From Dipteris shenzhenensis (lineage: Eukaryota > Polypodiophyta > Polypodiopsida > Gleicheniales), in NCBI GenBank assembly GCA_047967505.1, contig CM106539.1: a stretch of 64,000 nt of DNA, one strand, 5' to 3'. Below the pieces are notes generated by a model. That model worked only from the letters and a program-made list of their open reading frames with translations. It was not told where the DNA came from and did no database searches. The stretch's first letter is position 1. Each line of letters starts with the position of its first letter. Both the position numbers and the translations under genes were made by a program. Positions 10,880-23,281 of the stretch are shown piece by piece.

Positions 10880-11090
10880 ACCCCCCATCGTGATGCAAAT
10901 ACCACAATGCCCTTGCAACGTTCAATGCTATATTCACCCTTTGCTTCAAATTTGGCTTGTTATAAACGTCATAGGCCCCATGTAGATGCTGCTCTAATTC
11001 CCATTCACCATGAACTCTAGCACCAGAGCTCTTAGATTTGGATTGCCTTGAGTAGTTGATGTATAGTCTAAAAGCATGGCTAAAAGACAA
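10880..11090 (-). pseudogene. Receptor-like kinase fragment (right arm and beyond)
   Basis: The minus strand has a 70-codon frame containing GEWELEQHLHGAYDV and then PNLKQRVNIALNVARALWYL and HHDGG. This resembles a receptor-like kinase from the 'NGNLEQHLHG' block through subdomain VIa. The copy extends about 130 bp beyond the foldback arm (10960), so this side probably holds the original fragment and the plus-strand copy at 10.1 kb is its inverted duplicate. The catalytic loop (HRDxKxxN) is absent, so it is not a working kinase. Confidence 0.6.
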
Positions 11091-11099
11091 GTGTTTTTG

Positions 11100-12480
11100 G
11101 AAAGAGCTGGAAAGTTTTTACTGTCCAAACAATATAAGTGAGAGTTTTCATGTGCAATCAGTAAAGAATGATTTTGGTATTTGACTAATCAAATGGTTAG
11201 GGTTGCAAGATTTCATCTACTTTTGTATATGAATTAGTAGCATGTTTTATGAAAAGTTTTTTGTGGGTTGGCAATTTGGCCTCTCATTGGCTTATAGTAA
11301 TTAAATTATTTAAGACTAGTTTAATAATTTGTGTTCTCTATTTCAAATTGTAATTTGCTGACTCAGTTTTTGTGGCTCGCTTTTATTGCTCATCTCACTT
11401 CCCACGGCTCACTTTTTGGTAATCCTCATCCTGATGTTAGCATTAAAGCAACAGCTTCTAAGTCACTGTGCTATGAGGTCACTACGTTGCATTAACCTTA
11501 TAGTAGTGACTCCTAAAGCAACAACTTCAATATAGCAATGACCTTGGTATGGCAACGACTTTAGTAAAGTAGTAGCAAAGCAGCTGACTTATAAGAATGA
11601 CTTCATAATGCAAAAGGCCCTTAACATAGCAGGTTGTACATAGCACCAACTTCTAGCAACAACTCAATGGTCACTACATTGCTCTTAATTAAACGAGTTG
11701 ACATTTGATTTGATAGGTTGATTTGGTTTAATGCCATGTGTCAGGTAGATGAGGTAGGTGACGTAGCTATCTAACAATCAATTAATGCAATGAGTCGTTG
11801 TGTTATTAATGCAACGACTTTCTATAGTTGTTGTGTTAAGCTTAATGCAACAACACACAGTCTGATGTCCCTGATTTGTTTTTGGTGATTCTTGCAAGTT
11901 CTTGAACTTTTGTGCAAGCTTGTGAGCACTGGGGAGTGCTATTCTACCTACTCAAATAAAAAATAACAAAAAACAACTTTGTCAAAGTGTCAAATGAGAG
12001 GTTCATGGACTTCACTCAGGATTGGCATGATCTCATGAGGCATTACACATCTTCTTAAGATCTGGTCCTTGGCCGTCTATCTCTTTACTAACATTCCCTT
12101 CTTCATTTATGCCATTTTCTTTTCAAGTTTGTCTTGCTATGTTGACTCATTATCCTATAGCAAACTCCTCTTCTTCCACTTGTCTCTCTCAAATAGTTAA
12201 TGTTTCACTAAAGAATGAGCCATCCCTACTTTCTTTTACATATTCCAAGACATAAGGAGGAATGTCTAGCCTCCATTATGGTAGATAGGTAGTAGATAGG
12301 GTAGGAAGAAGGTCTTCTATGATATAATAGGGGAAGAGATGCCAAATATAGAGCAATTAGGGAAAATTGATCAAGGACATGAGAGAAAAATGGTTGAGGG
12401 TCTTATGTGAAAGGTGAAGGTGTCAAGTCTCAAGGACCTTGGACAAAATTTCCCCTTAGGTTGGCTAGGTGGAGGAGGCA
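11100..12480. other. No gene recognised; AT-rich
   Basis: No coding signal is seen. Loosely repeated gcaacgactt/gcaatgacct-like words occur at about 11440-11870. The last 130 bp become G-rich on the plus strand, leading into a tandem repeat. Confidence 0.55.
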
Positions 12481-12490
12481 TAAGTATGGA

Positions 12491-12706
12491 AGGGGGAATG
12501 GAGTACCAAGGAGAAAAGCTGCAGGAAATGTTATATGCAGATAGTAAGGGGAAATGTTATAGGGGAATTGGAGTCCCAAGGAAAAAAGTAGGAGGAAATG
12601 TTATATGTAGATAGTAAGGGGAAATGTCATAGGGGGGGGGAATGGAGCCCCAAGGGGGCATAGTAGAAGGAACGCTTATATGGGGATAGTAAGGGGGAAT
12701 GTTATA
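12491..12706 (+). repeat. Tandem repeat, 70 bp x 3
   Basis: Units at 12491-12560, 12561-12630 and 12631-12706 share aggggaatggagtcccaagg, a ggaaatgttatatg block and gatagtaaggggaaatg. The first two are exactly 70 bp; the third is 76 bp because of a longer G run. The chance open frame across it (12414-12614) is a product of the G-rich repeat. Confidence 0.8.
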
Positions 12707-12999
12707 GAGGAGGTGGATAGAGCAATGGAACTAGAGGGGGAGTCAATGAGGAGTTGATTTGGTATTGGTAGAAGAGAGATAAAAAACTGTGGGAGGAGAT
12801 TGGGAATGAAATATTGGAGAGAGACTCGTAGGGTAATTTCAAGTGGAGGGATGAAGAGAGGACTTTTTAGACAAAACTAGTACATATAGGGAGGAAGTGG
12901 CATCCTAAGACAAGACCACTCCCTTTTGGGTCATAGCTCACTCTTAAGCTCTCAAATCAAAACATTAATTATACTTTTGGTCTGTTGATTCTTAGAAGG

Positions 13000-13990
13000 C
13001 CTTTGATTCATCTCTATTCTTCATACAACTTGTATTGCTTTTGTGAATCTCTATGGAGCAAGATTTTATGCTAGACTAGCCAACTTTGGTTTTAGTTTGA
13101 GTTTAAAAAAATAAAAATTTTAATCTCCAATACTTTGTTTAGGCACACTTATGGGTTAATGTGGAAACCCTTCTATTTTAGTTTGAGGTATAGTTGATTG
13201 AGCAGTGTTCAAATCTTTAAATTTCTTAACAAAGGCTATTGTGAACAACCACATTTCTTTTGCTTGTGCATTATATATGTCAAGTTGGAACAATGCCCTA
13301 AAGTTCCATTTTGACACTATGTAATTCTTAGCTTCTAGTTATGATATTCAACAATACTATAAACCAATCTAGCCAATTGTACACATCTTCTAACTGTAGT
13401 CCTTTGGAAGGCCCTCGTTTGAATTTTGGCCTTATGTAATTGTTAGCTCTTAGTTAAATATTAATCATTTCCACCTTGTGCAGTAGGTAGCTCCTAGTTA
13501 AGATATTTATCATTTTGATCTTATGCAATAGTTAGCTACTAGTTAAGACATTCATCAATGGTATAAATCAATCTAACCAATTGCACACATCTTCTAATGG
13601 TAGTCTTTTAAAAGGAACAAATGAAGAAGCACTAATTTGAATTTGGTATTGCTTAAATTTGAAGTTCTCATTTGACATTTTCCAAAATTTTTATATTCAT
13701 TTGATTCACAATGTTATGGATGCACCATAAAAATCTCTCCATTATCTTTCATACCATTTTTCCATTTTTGTATTATAATCAAGGCCACAGATTGCTTAGG
13801 AAGTAATAAATAATTTTTTTTATTTATCATGCATTTAGGATGAGCTTAATTCATATGTCATCTTGAATGGTGTGTCTTTGCCTTGCTAATTATAACTAAA
13901 CTACAATGGGATAAACAAAAGAAGATTTGATATTTCCAATCTAGAGGTTATCATTGAAATGGCAAGCCATCCCACAAAATATATTATATC
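13000..13990 (+). repeat. Diverged dispersed repeat, copy 1
   Basis: This segment and 28171-28990 share, in the same order and orientation, several diverged blocks: attcttcatacRactt; caattgYacacatctt; and near the end a block with gagcttaattcatatg or its variant, a caccttgaat-like word, and taactaaactaYa. An old repeat family, possibly an LTR or long element, is the simplest explanation. The coding content is unknown. Confidence 0.45.
13324..13613 (+). repeat. Nested tandem repeats within the dispersed repeat
   Basis: The word agctMctagttaagata followed by ttcatc and a cttatgcaatagt-like block recurs about four times at roughly 50-bp spacing. A longer block containing accaatctaRccaattg is present at both ends, about 230 bp apart. 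Confidence 0.6.
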
Positions 13991-14179
13991 CCATAAGCAA
14001 ATGTGAGCATGGTCAAGTTTGTGGTAAAATATCCCCTTCCACAATCTCCTTATTACCGTCTAGCATGGCTACATCCTATAGTGGTTCTCAAGCACTTGAC
14101 ATATCTATTTAGATGTCCATTACTGACCTAGGGGTCGTTGGATGGTTGATATGGGTCATGTGGGGTTAGTCAAATTGAC

Positions 14180-15010
14180 CCCACAGTGATGGTTAGACAA
14201 CAAAGTCATGCTATGATCCTTGCTTAAGTGACCCCACAATGGTTAGATGATACAATCATGCTATGAACCTTGCTTTTGCTCTCGGATGGGCTATTACCCT
14301 CCCAGTCATTCTCATGTGCAATCATTAGAGATCTCAATTCAATGTGACACAACCCATGGGTCATTTGATGTACATTGATGATGTACATTGATTAGGTTAA
14401 GGGGACCTCATCATAGGACCAATGTACATGTTATCCTCACAAAAGTCTCATCATAGCTCCAACATGCATGCTATCCTTGTAAAATAAATCTCACCAAATT
14501 AGGTTGAGATATGGAATGTACAAGTACTCATCGTCCTTAGGCCCCCACAATGTTGAGGCTAAACCTTATAGTCATGATTTTTTCCATATCACATGAATGG
14601 GATGTGTTCTTGATGCAAATGATGCATTGTGGTGGATCGAAAATGGTGAGCCTGAGCATTGCATCTACACAATGTCACCTCTAAACAATAGCTACTTGAA
14701 GTCAAAGATTAAGGCTTGTCTTTTAACCACTCCACGCATATTGAATATGACGTGATGTAAAAATATGTTTGAAATACACTATAATTTAACAAGCTAACCC
14801 ATCTCTAGAATGATTTTATAATTGTCCTTGCTCCCATCTGATGCACTTATGGTTACCATCATGCATGACTATGCAACCTTTGATGAAGGTTTATTTGGTT
14901 TGTGGATATGGGGCATGCAATGTCCATTGTGTATGTCTATGTGACACCAATTAGAGCACCATCAATGAAGGCCTATTTGGTTCATGGATATCGACAATGC
15001 AATGATAGTT
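14180..15010 (+). repeat. Two diverged tandem duplications
   Basis: A roughly 50-bp unit (gaccccacaRtgRtt to catgctatgatccttgctt) occurs at about 14180-14228 and 14231-14278. A second unit of about 80 bp (atgaaggYYtatttggtt and tggatatSgRcaatgcaatg) occurs at about 14851-14930 and 14931-15010. Nothing coding is seen around them. Confidence 0.55.
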
Positions 15011-15131
15011 AAGTTTTGAACTTGATACCCAATCAACCAATGATGGTGGTTGACATATAAGAACAAATTGGGACTATTTGTTAGCCATAAGTATATTTTC
15101 AATATCAAGTGCCGTGAGGAACCCCAACACT

Positions 15132-15157
15132 AGAGAGAGAGAGAGAGAGAGAGAGAA
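15132..15157. repeat. (GA)n microsatellite
   Basis: An uninterrupted run of about 13 GA dinucleotides. Confidence 0.9.
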
Positions 15158-15159
15158 AT

Positions 15160-18100
15160 GGGATACGCTAGTTCCCAGACCAAGGGATTGAGAGAGTAAC
15201 GTAGAAGCTAAAACTCAAAAAGTTGTTTGTGCCACAATTTCCTTGCCTTATTTTAGTATGGAGCCTTCTATAGCGATTCTTAGGCCTTAACCATCTAGTT
15301 GAACAATCTAGGTGATTATTGCCACTCATCATATATGATTTGGGTGACATTGCTTATATCAAGTTAGCTCAAGCCACTAGAACAATGCTCCTCCCTCCCT
15401 TCCCCCCCAATAAAAATGATTTGAGTCACTTGTAACAATAAGAGCCATTTTTGTTGATCCAAATGGTTTTTTCCACTTTGACCCATTGGGAAATGGGATA
15501 GTATGTGTTTCTATTGATGTTGATTGCACACCTTTTGATGTTGAGCTTGTGTGTCTATTATGGGTGCATCCCATGTTAAAGATTCTCTTGATAGTATCAT
15601 GTGTTAGCACTCAAATGCAATGCACCCTTCTCAAAGGCAACTTTAGGCACAATCACACCTATACTAGATGTTATATTTGAGGAACTCACACATGCTTCAA
15701 CTTGGTGGGAATGTAGTATTTATCACTATAAAGAATTGGATTATGTATGACCTAGTTCTAGTTCTAATCTCATGAATGATAAATTTCTATTTTAATTGTG
15801 TAAGAGCCTATGCAAGAGGTTCTTATTATTGGAATCTCTCTAAAGTAGAAGATGAAACTTTTATAATGGTTTTGGTCACTATGTATGATTCTAGCCACTT
15901 GCGCATGAAGATTTCTACTATATTTTTTGTTTGGATTGGATAGTTTCTCTTAGTCATTGATTTTGACATCCATATTTATGGAATCATAAATTAAACTTGC
16001 ATTAAGCAATTAAAGATTTGAAAGCTTTGCTAAAAGAACATAGAATGTAAGCCCTTGTTTTGAACATTTGTAGGAAAAAATAGGTCCCTTTAAAACAAGC
16101 TTGGAGGGTGTAAGATGTAACTCTAGTTGAAGTATGCACTTTGGTATTTTATACATATAGTTGTGAGTCCATTTATTTAAGGGCAGCATGAGGTAATTAA
16201 TGATTTTCTAGCTCTTATAGAGTTGCAAATATTTGTAGGACATTAAAAGTAGAACATGTTCCTTTGTCATATATATTTTTTTTGTTCAGCTTGCTTCTCA
16301 AGAAACAAATGGGATAATGTGCTAGCTAATTGGTTTGGTATGGTTGCCACCATACATTATTTGTTTTGCTAATTTATGGCATATCTCAAATTCTCGGAAG
16401 CACTAATGGCAGACATTGAATTTGATTTTGTTGTTTTATATGCATCAGAGATAACTGTTTGATTAATTTTTGTATTGAAAAATGGAGTTCTAATCTTATA
16501 GTATAAGTACTTGCCTTGACAACGTGCCTTTATGTGAGTTTTGCCATTCAATTTGTAATGGCATTGTGACTATTTTGATTATCCCTTCCATATAGATAAG
16601 CATGTTGCTTAAAAATTTCCACAACCACTACTAACATTTCCTTCTCTAGTGCTATATATATAGTTTTATAAGGAGATATTATTCACATAATAAAGTAACT
16701 ACTTAGAGTGGATTCATTATTTGCCTCTATTGTAACAAAATGACAACAAATCCCAATTGCCTAATGCATTTTCTTGATAAGGTCTAGATAGTTGTGACGA
16801 ACAATCTATGTTAGCATATATTTTAATCATTGGAAAGTTTATTGGCATTTCTTATCCCAATCAAGATATTTGTATTTCTTTAGTATTTTTTTAAAAGAGG
16901 TCTTTTGAAGTATAAGCCAGATGAGGTGGGTGCAATGTGTGGCAAGACCCTAGAATTAATTCAATGTTAACCCATTTATCAAGACTTTAATTTCATGGAC
17001 AACTGCTATGTTTCTAGAATGAATTCCAATACGTGTTGTAGATACATAGAACCCCATAAGTCTTAACTTAATCTATCCCTGTTTACACTTTTTTTGTTTA
17101 TTTTAAGCCATACATTGAAAATATTTTCATACTTTCTTTGAGAATTTTGAGAGGTTCATCCCAACTGGGTTACATTTAAATGGCAACATTACAAGGGCAT
17201 CATTTTGCATTATCTAAAGATTCCATTTAAAAACTAGAATTTGATTAATTTTGTACAATCCTGAAATTTTTGCATATTAGTAGTTAAAAGGTACTAAAAA
17301 TGAGACCTTTTAAGTTTGTTGTACCATGGCTAAAACATGGAATTTCATTATGATATGGGAATAGTTTAGGTGCTGCCATGGAGTTCAAAATCTATAAGTT
17401 GTAAACCATGTACTTGAGATTTTTTGAATTTTTTGTATCACGTTCAAGGACAAAGACATGAAATTCTATTGTGATATGGAAACACTTTAAGTGCTACCTT
17501 GCACTTTAAGTTCAATAATTTTTCAGCCATGTAATTCAAACAAAACCTCATATGAGTAATTTGTATGCTTGCAAACCAATAATTATATTTTAGAAAAATC
17601 ATTGTCTATCTCTATGAGCATGAAAGATGGAACATTTATTATACTATAGCATTGTGACTTATGTATAATGTGCACTATTGTTTGATAGTTGTTCTCTTAA
17701 GGTATTTTACTTTCTTTGCATAGTACCAACACCATACATGTAATGTGTATGTTAAAAATGTTCATCTAATAATTTTTTTTTCCTTTTCTTTAAAACTTAT
17801 CCATTTATATATGTGTAGCTAAGAATTATGCACATTGGTTATTGCTTAACTATGCAATTAAAATATTGAAATTCTATAACTACAACCTACTTGATATACA
17901 AACGCTCTTTGCTTTTGTTAAAATATGAATTTATTTTTTGACTCCAAATGAATTCATAATTTTTTTTTAATGTTTTGTTTCATACCCATTCATTAAAATA
18001 TGTAAAAGAGCTTGATTTAGTTGACTCGTTTTTCCTTATTTATTAATATTCATTAACATATTTAAAAAACATTATACACGCTCCCTCTTTTTTATTGTGT

Positions 18101-18715
18101 CTTTATTACTCTCATGAATGGTATACAATTCAATATATTTTTTGGGAATTCTCCTCCTAAATATCTCTCGCATTACTATTTAACAAGACTCTCCTCTAGC
18201 TCACACATTGAATTTATAAATTCCATCCCCCCTCTTAGATTAACTTTCCCATAATAGAATACTTTAGTGCCTCATAAGGATGTAAGTTACCATAATATTT
18301 TCTTCTCTATAAGTTAGAAAACACAATGCACTATAAAACATGTTTGTCCTTATTATTCTCCATCCACCTTACCCATATACACCTAATTTCTTTCTATCAA
18401 TTGAGTTTTTGTTAGGACATTAAGTAGGATCAGCGAAAACATCCCAATCTACGACTATAGCATGGGGATTATTTTGCATCCTTTGCTTCAAATCTTCCAG
18501 ATGCTTTGAATAGTGTTTACATATCTTAAAGGACATAATGCTATTGGTGGATGAATAATGTTATTGATATTCAAGAAACATATTTGCCTACCCACCAAAT
18601 TCTATTGTTCCATCTTTTCATGCATATGATTTTTTTTTAATTTGAATGTTGTTGAGGATTCATCTCAACATGTAGTAAAACTACTGTCATAGTATAAAAG
18701 AGATTGCCATAAGAA
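15160..18715. other. No gene recognised; strongly AT-rich
   Basis: Only short chance frames occur. A diverged duplication of about 120 bp is visible at 17328-17420 and 17448-17540 (acatggaatttcattatgat compared with acatgaaattctattgtgat). Confidence 0.55.
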
Positions 18716-19139
18716 GCTATATAGGTAAGGAGGACAATATAGCAACAATAGAGGAAATCTTATGGAAGAGGGAATCACCATGGAGGATAGTAAAGTCATA
18801 GTCATTATGCTAATCAACCTGAAGGAATGTATCTTGTGATTATATATACTCTATGTTCCTAATCTCAGCAAGAGTCTTTTGTTGGATAATGGCAGAACAT
18901 AACTATAGATTCATCTTTGATAGAGATGAATGTACAATATGAGAAAATCATAATGAAATCAGCTAGTTGGAAAAGCAATAAAAGGACACTTACTCAAAAT
19001 GCTAGCTTTAGTATTACACTTGCATGACATGTTGGACATGCTAATGCAAAAGTTTGATGCTATTGAGAAATTGAAATGTGATCAGTGGCATTTTAGAACT
19101 TTAATCTATTAAAAAGGTTTTCAAACAATCAAGATCCAA

Positions 19140-19876
19140 CTTTGGAAGAAGCACCTCTAAAGCAAGAGGTACTCTTGATTTGATTCACATAGACATTTGG
19201 TGCTACACACAAACCGGCAATAGAAATGGTTTGGTATGTTACATGTCTTTCATGGACAACTACAATAGATATTATTGGTTCTATTATCTCAAGGAGAAAA
19301 TTGAAGTTTTTGCCTAATTTCAAGAGTTCAAAGTCATAGTAAAGAACCAAACAGGCAGAAAGATCAAAGTCATAGTAGAGAACCAAACATGCAAAAAGAT
19401 CAAAGTTCGCACATCAGATAAAGGAGGTGAATACATGTCTTCTGCATTCATGAAGCTTTGCAAGAGTAAGGGAATCCAAAGAAAACTTACATATGTAGAT
19501 ACTCCCCATGAGAATGCCCTAGCGAAGAGTAAATACATGACTTTAGAAGATAGTGCTAGAGCAATGCAGTGAGAAGCATCTTCCAAATCAATGTTGGGCA
19601 GATGCAATCCACACTACAAACTATCAACTTTTGATTGAACCCATTCAAGATATGAAACCTTATAGGGAATTCATTGGATATAAGCCACACATTGAGCATC
19701 TTTGCATTTTTGCATGCATAGCATATGCTCGCATACATGACAATCACTGTATAAAATTGGATGTAAAGTCACACGAATGCATCATGGTTGGCCACAATGA
19801 TGAGAGCAAAGCATGCAAGTTTTGTGATCCCATTAATAAAAAGGTTATTATCTCTAGAGACATAGTATTTGAATGA
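19140..19876 (+). pseudogene. pol: Copia integrase remnant with linker
   Basis: IHIDIWC-like sequence, then NGLVCYMSFMDNYNRYYWFY, RTSDKGGEYMSSAFMKLCKS and TPHENALAKS mark the copia integrase core. The D-K-G-G-E block with the second Asp is present. The final E-R of the usual 'QNGVAERKN' motif is lost. A frame of 107 codons (19553-19876) carries the region after the core: NQCWADAIHTTNYQL, YKPHIEHLCIFACIAYARIH and KKVIISRDIVFE. A 36-bp tandem duplication near 19332-19404 repeats KVIVKNQTGRKI. Stops interrupt the core at several sites. Confidence 0.85.
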
Positions 19877-20009
19877 GAATGGGTCATTAAATACACAATA
19901 GATAGTCACACCAACAACTAAGACATATATATAGAAGGTTAACATGAAGAATAATCAATGCCAGAAGAACACCTAGAAGAGCAAATACTTAGATGGTCTA
20001 AAAGAGAAT

Positions 20010-20480
20010 AAGGACCACCACCTAAGCTTATAGATGCTTAGAAAGGAAGAAGTCCAAATTATTGCTCCCCTCATGGCCGCAAAAGAGTTAATGTATGTTG
20101 AGGATGTAGGTGACAATGCAAACTACTACCAAGAAAGAAGGCAATTTCAAACAAGTGGTTTTACAAAGTCAAGTACAATCTAGATGGATGCATTGAAAGA
20201 TACAATGAAGACTTGTGATTTCTAGCCACACTTAACAGAAGGAGGAATGTGTACCAACTAGATGTCAAAATTTCTTTCCTCAATGTCTACTTAGAAACAA
20301 CCACCAGGATATGTTGAACAAGGCAATGAGAATCAACTTGCCACCTTAAGAAAAGGCTTTATGGATTAAAGCAAGTGCCTAAAAGCTGGTACAATAAAAT
20401 TGACAAATATTTTGTTGATTTGGCCATCATGGGTAAGACGTCACCATTGTTTTGTATGTATATGGTTTGATTGTGATAAG
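20010..20480 (+). pseudogene. pol: Copia reverse transcriptase remnant
   Basis: KWFYKVKYNLDGCIERYNEDL, interrupted at its end, is followed after a deletion by NVYQLDVKISFLNVYLE and then KRLYGLKQVPKSWYNKIDKY. These are copia RT blocks. The segment between 'KARLVAKGY' and 'LDVKSAFLNG' is deleted, and no YVDD is preserved. Confidence 0.85.
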
Positions 20481-20669
20481 AAGTAATGAGAGCTTCATCT
20501 CTAACAAAAACGAGGCTTATTTGTAGAGTTTGACATGAAAGATACCAGACTTATGTGTCTTGGCTTTAAGTTTTGTAGAGACTCAAATGGCACCTTTAAT
20601 GAGCTAGCAACAAAAAGATATGGATAGTCACCTACAGATGTTTCATACAACATATTGCAAGGTTGTAGC

Positions 20670-21115
20670 CACTCCCATGCAGCAGAATTTTGAAACTTAC
20701 AAAAGATCCCAAAATTCCTATATGTGCTATATCATGGCTGTCAAAAAAATAGCCAATTGTTTCCTTGTCTTCAATTAAAGCAAAATGTAGAGCACTCATA
20801 GCAGGTGCATGTGAGGCTATATAGGCCATGGCTTGGAAGAATATTGTAAAAAATAGACTACTTTGATGACACAAATCCAACAACAAAATACTTTGCTAAT
20901 CAATCATCTCAAGCCTTGGTCAAGCCTTAGTCAAGAATCTAGTATATCATTCAAGGACAAAGCATGTTGATGTCGAAGAGCACCTCATCATAGAAAGAGT
21001 ATTACCTGGTGACACCACATTGCAACTTTGTGACATTGAAGATAATGTTGCAGACATCTTTACTAAACCACTTGGGAAATATATTTTGAGCAACACTAAC
21101 ACGCTCTTGGGTTGA
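20670..21115 (+). pseudogene. pol: Copia RNase H remnant
   Basis: SSIKAKCRALIAGACEAI, then VYHSRTKHVDVEEHLIIERV and DNVADIFTKPLGKYI are the C-terminal copia RNase H blocks. The family reads 'SSTEAEYRAA', 'FHSRTKHI..HFIR' and 'VADIFTKPL'. Two stops and a frameshift are present. The polypurine tract follows within about 25 bp, the expected spacing. Confidence 0.85.
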
Positions 21116-21136
21116 CTCGAAGGAAGGACATTCCCA

Positions 21137-21400
21137 CCAAGGGGATGTGATGGAATGTAACATTGAAGTCCTTCATTATTCTCCATAATCATCATCTCAA
21201 GGGAAGGCCTACTTCATGATATTGATCTTGAGGGTTCATCTCAAATATCATGTTTATATTGAGCATACAAAAGGGTGTTGAAAAGGAAAAAGGGACAAAA
21301 ACCCTAACGTTAACCCTAAAGGGGATTGTATATATTTACTCATTCCAACTAATATAGGGTACAATTCATGTTTGTTCAAATGGTCCCATTAGTTATATTT
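21137..21400 (+). repeat. Polypurine tract and start of 3' LTR of the copia
   Basis: ccaagggga is followed directly by tgtgatggaatgtaacattg. The LTR body is AT-rich with a candidate TATA (tgtatatatttac) near 21328. The right LTR border was not found. Confidence 0.55.
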
Positions 21401-22955
21401 GCACTCGATGATCCCTATCTTCTTCTTGATGTTTGGAAAGTACATGCAACACATCTTTCTCTCCATGTGCATTGTCATTAAATAGTTTTTTAAACTCTTT
21501 CTCTTCACCCTTAGAGGATGTATCTTTAACTTTCATTGCAAAAGGAGGGATAATAATATCAATCATAGGTGAGGACAATCATTGAGAGTATATCAACTTG
21601 ATTCATTTTGCTCTTGAAGGAACTGATTGAATGTGTGAGTTCCACAGAACCTTCGTCAAAAGTAAAAACCAAATTTGTATTTGCCAACCATTGTTCTTCA
21701 TCATTGCTTAGGCTTTAGGGACCCCACCACTTTATGTGATTATTATAAGGTAAAAAAGTATGATGTATTATGACATATTTTGGTCAGAAACAATACAATA
21801 GAATCTATTTGTTTGATATTCAACTCTTCAACAAAAGTGTTAGAAGGTGAGCTAAGCATGGAGACAATTTTTGTGTTCAAGTCCAAGATGATAATCTTGA
21901 AATAATTGATGCCATCTTATAATTGATACTAACATCAAACACAAGAGGTTAAAAAGCATGCAATTCATGTCACCTTTAGAAAAACAATATGGAAGCATTC
22001 ATGGTGCTCATATGGTATGTTAGCATCAATTATTGAGAAAAATATTTACAAGAAAGGAAATGCAATGCCTTTTGTGTCATCTTTATTGGCTAGCAAGATC
22101 AACACAAAGGTCATGTTCATTTATACTTGCTATCTTTAAGCACTACGATAGGCTTGAAAAAAGTTTTAGAGGAGTTGCAAGCTCCTAGTTGCACATGCAA
22201 AGCAAATAGATCAAAAGAAGGTGGGCTAGATAGTTACTTGGAAGGATAAGAATAGCCACTTGCTTAGGAGAAGAGGCACAAATTATTGTCAATTTGCCTA
22301 CAAAGAAAGTAGATGCTAATAGTATATATCATATAGCGTGTGGAAAATTACACGCTCGAGTATACTAACCAAATTATAAACTCACCTTTTCTAGCTTGTG
22401 GTTCCAGCTTGTGCATGTGGAAATGACTTCTATAATAAAAAATGGACTCGTGCACTGTATCTAGCATAAACCAAAACAAAAGCATGTCTAGCATGAACTA
22501 TGATACAATATGGACTCGTGCTCCTTTCTTGCAATAGTGCATGTCAAACAAGAACTATAGCAAAGACATCGTCTACAAAGCTTTGCGATCGAGAGAGAGG
22601 CTACTAGCATAAATATGAATGACAAGGATGTCGTAGTAGTTCTTAGTATATTCTCTACCTACTCCAAATGCCTACAAACAAAGAATCAAGGCAAACAAAC
22701 AATGACCTACCCACAAATGAAGAAACCTACCCGCAAATGTCTACTTACAATCTAGTTGGAAGCTACTTTCAAATGACAAATCAAGGCAAGCATCAATCAT
22801 CAAGACAACTATCACTATTTTAATGAAGGATTGGCAAACAAAAAGCAAAAAGCTATAAAAGAAAAAGTTTTTAGAGTCGATCATTGATGATGGCATTAAC
22901 AATTCTATCAACATATTTATAAAAATCTACTTATTCATTAGCTTTTTGCCCCCAT
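21400..22955. other. No gene recognised
   Basis: Only short frames with no recognisable motif. Copies of atggactcgtgc and of a tagcatRaac word recur near 22440-22560. Confidence 0.5.
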
Positions 22956-22959
22956 GAGT

Positions 22960-23281
22960 TGATGCTAGCATCAACCAATCATTTTAGTTTGTCCATACTT
23001 TGTCTCTAATTTCCTATGTAGTCAATGCTAGCACTAACTAGTCATCCTATTTCGTCCATTCTTTGTCTAAAATTTTGTATGTAGTTAATGCTAGCATAGA
23101 CTAGCTACCAAATCATACAAAAGAATCCAATGTTTATGGTAGGCAACCTAGAAGGAAGTTTTCCTTTTCTAAGCCCTCATTAAGCCATGTGTCATCATTA
23201 TAAGCATTGATCTTTATGAGTTTTCCTTTTCTAAGCCCTCGTTAAGCCATGTGTTGTAATTATAGGCATTGATCTTTATGA
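22960..23281 (+). repeat. Tandem duplications
   Basis: A roughly 70-bp unit with gatgctagcatcaacYa and tttgtccatactttgtct occurs twice at about 22970-23100. A 62-bp unit (gttttccttttctaagccct) occurs at 23158-23219 and 23220-23281 with few differences; a partial third copy follows near 23325. Confidence 0.75.

Larger units (their letters stand above)
10048..10960. repeat. 0.9-kb foldback: large inverted repeat with kinase fragments in its arms
   Basis: The left arm (10085-10527) and right arm (10538-10960) are near-exact reverse complements for most of their length, around a 10-nt centre. The order in each arm is: kinase fragment; two copies of a block with cYaaagggcaaacaatt; the block ctcttaagttatgccaaagc; the block catccttgatcttcaatggc; and the centre motif gctatccttttggtgccaag. 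The left arm carries an extra small palindrome at 10402-10445 and a few extra bases. A further copy of the centre motif lies outside at 10048-10083. Transcription from either side would give a long hairpin RNA. No target-site duplication or transposase was found. Confidence 0.85.
18720..21400 (+). mobile_element. Ty1/copia retrotransposon, 5'-truncated and decayed
   Basis: Plus-strand fragments follow copia order: gag-pre-integrase, integrase, RT, RNase H, polypurine tract, LTR start. The first piece (about 18830-18960) shows VPNLSKSLLLDNG and AEHNYRFIFDRDECTI, the segment just before the pre-integrase domain. Most of gag, the primer-binding site and the 5' LTR are absent. At the 3' end ccaagggga (21137-21145) is a good polypurine tract, and tgtgatggaatg from 21146 fits an LTR start. 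The LTR's far end is not clear, so 21400 is approximate. Every domain carries stops or gaps. Confidence 0.8.
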
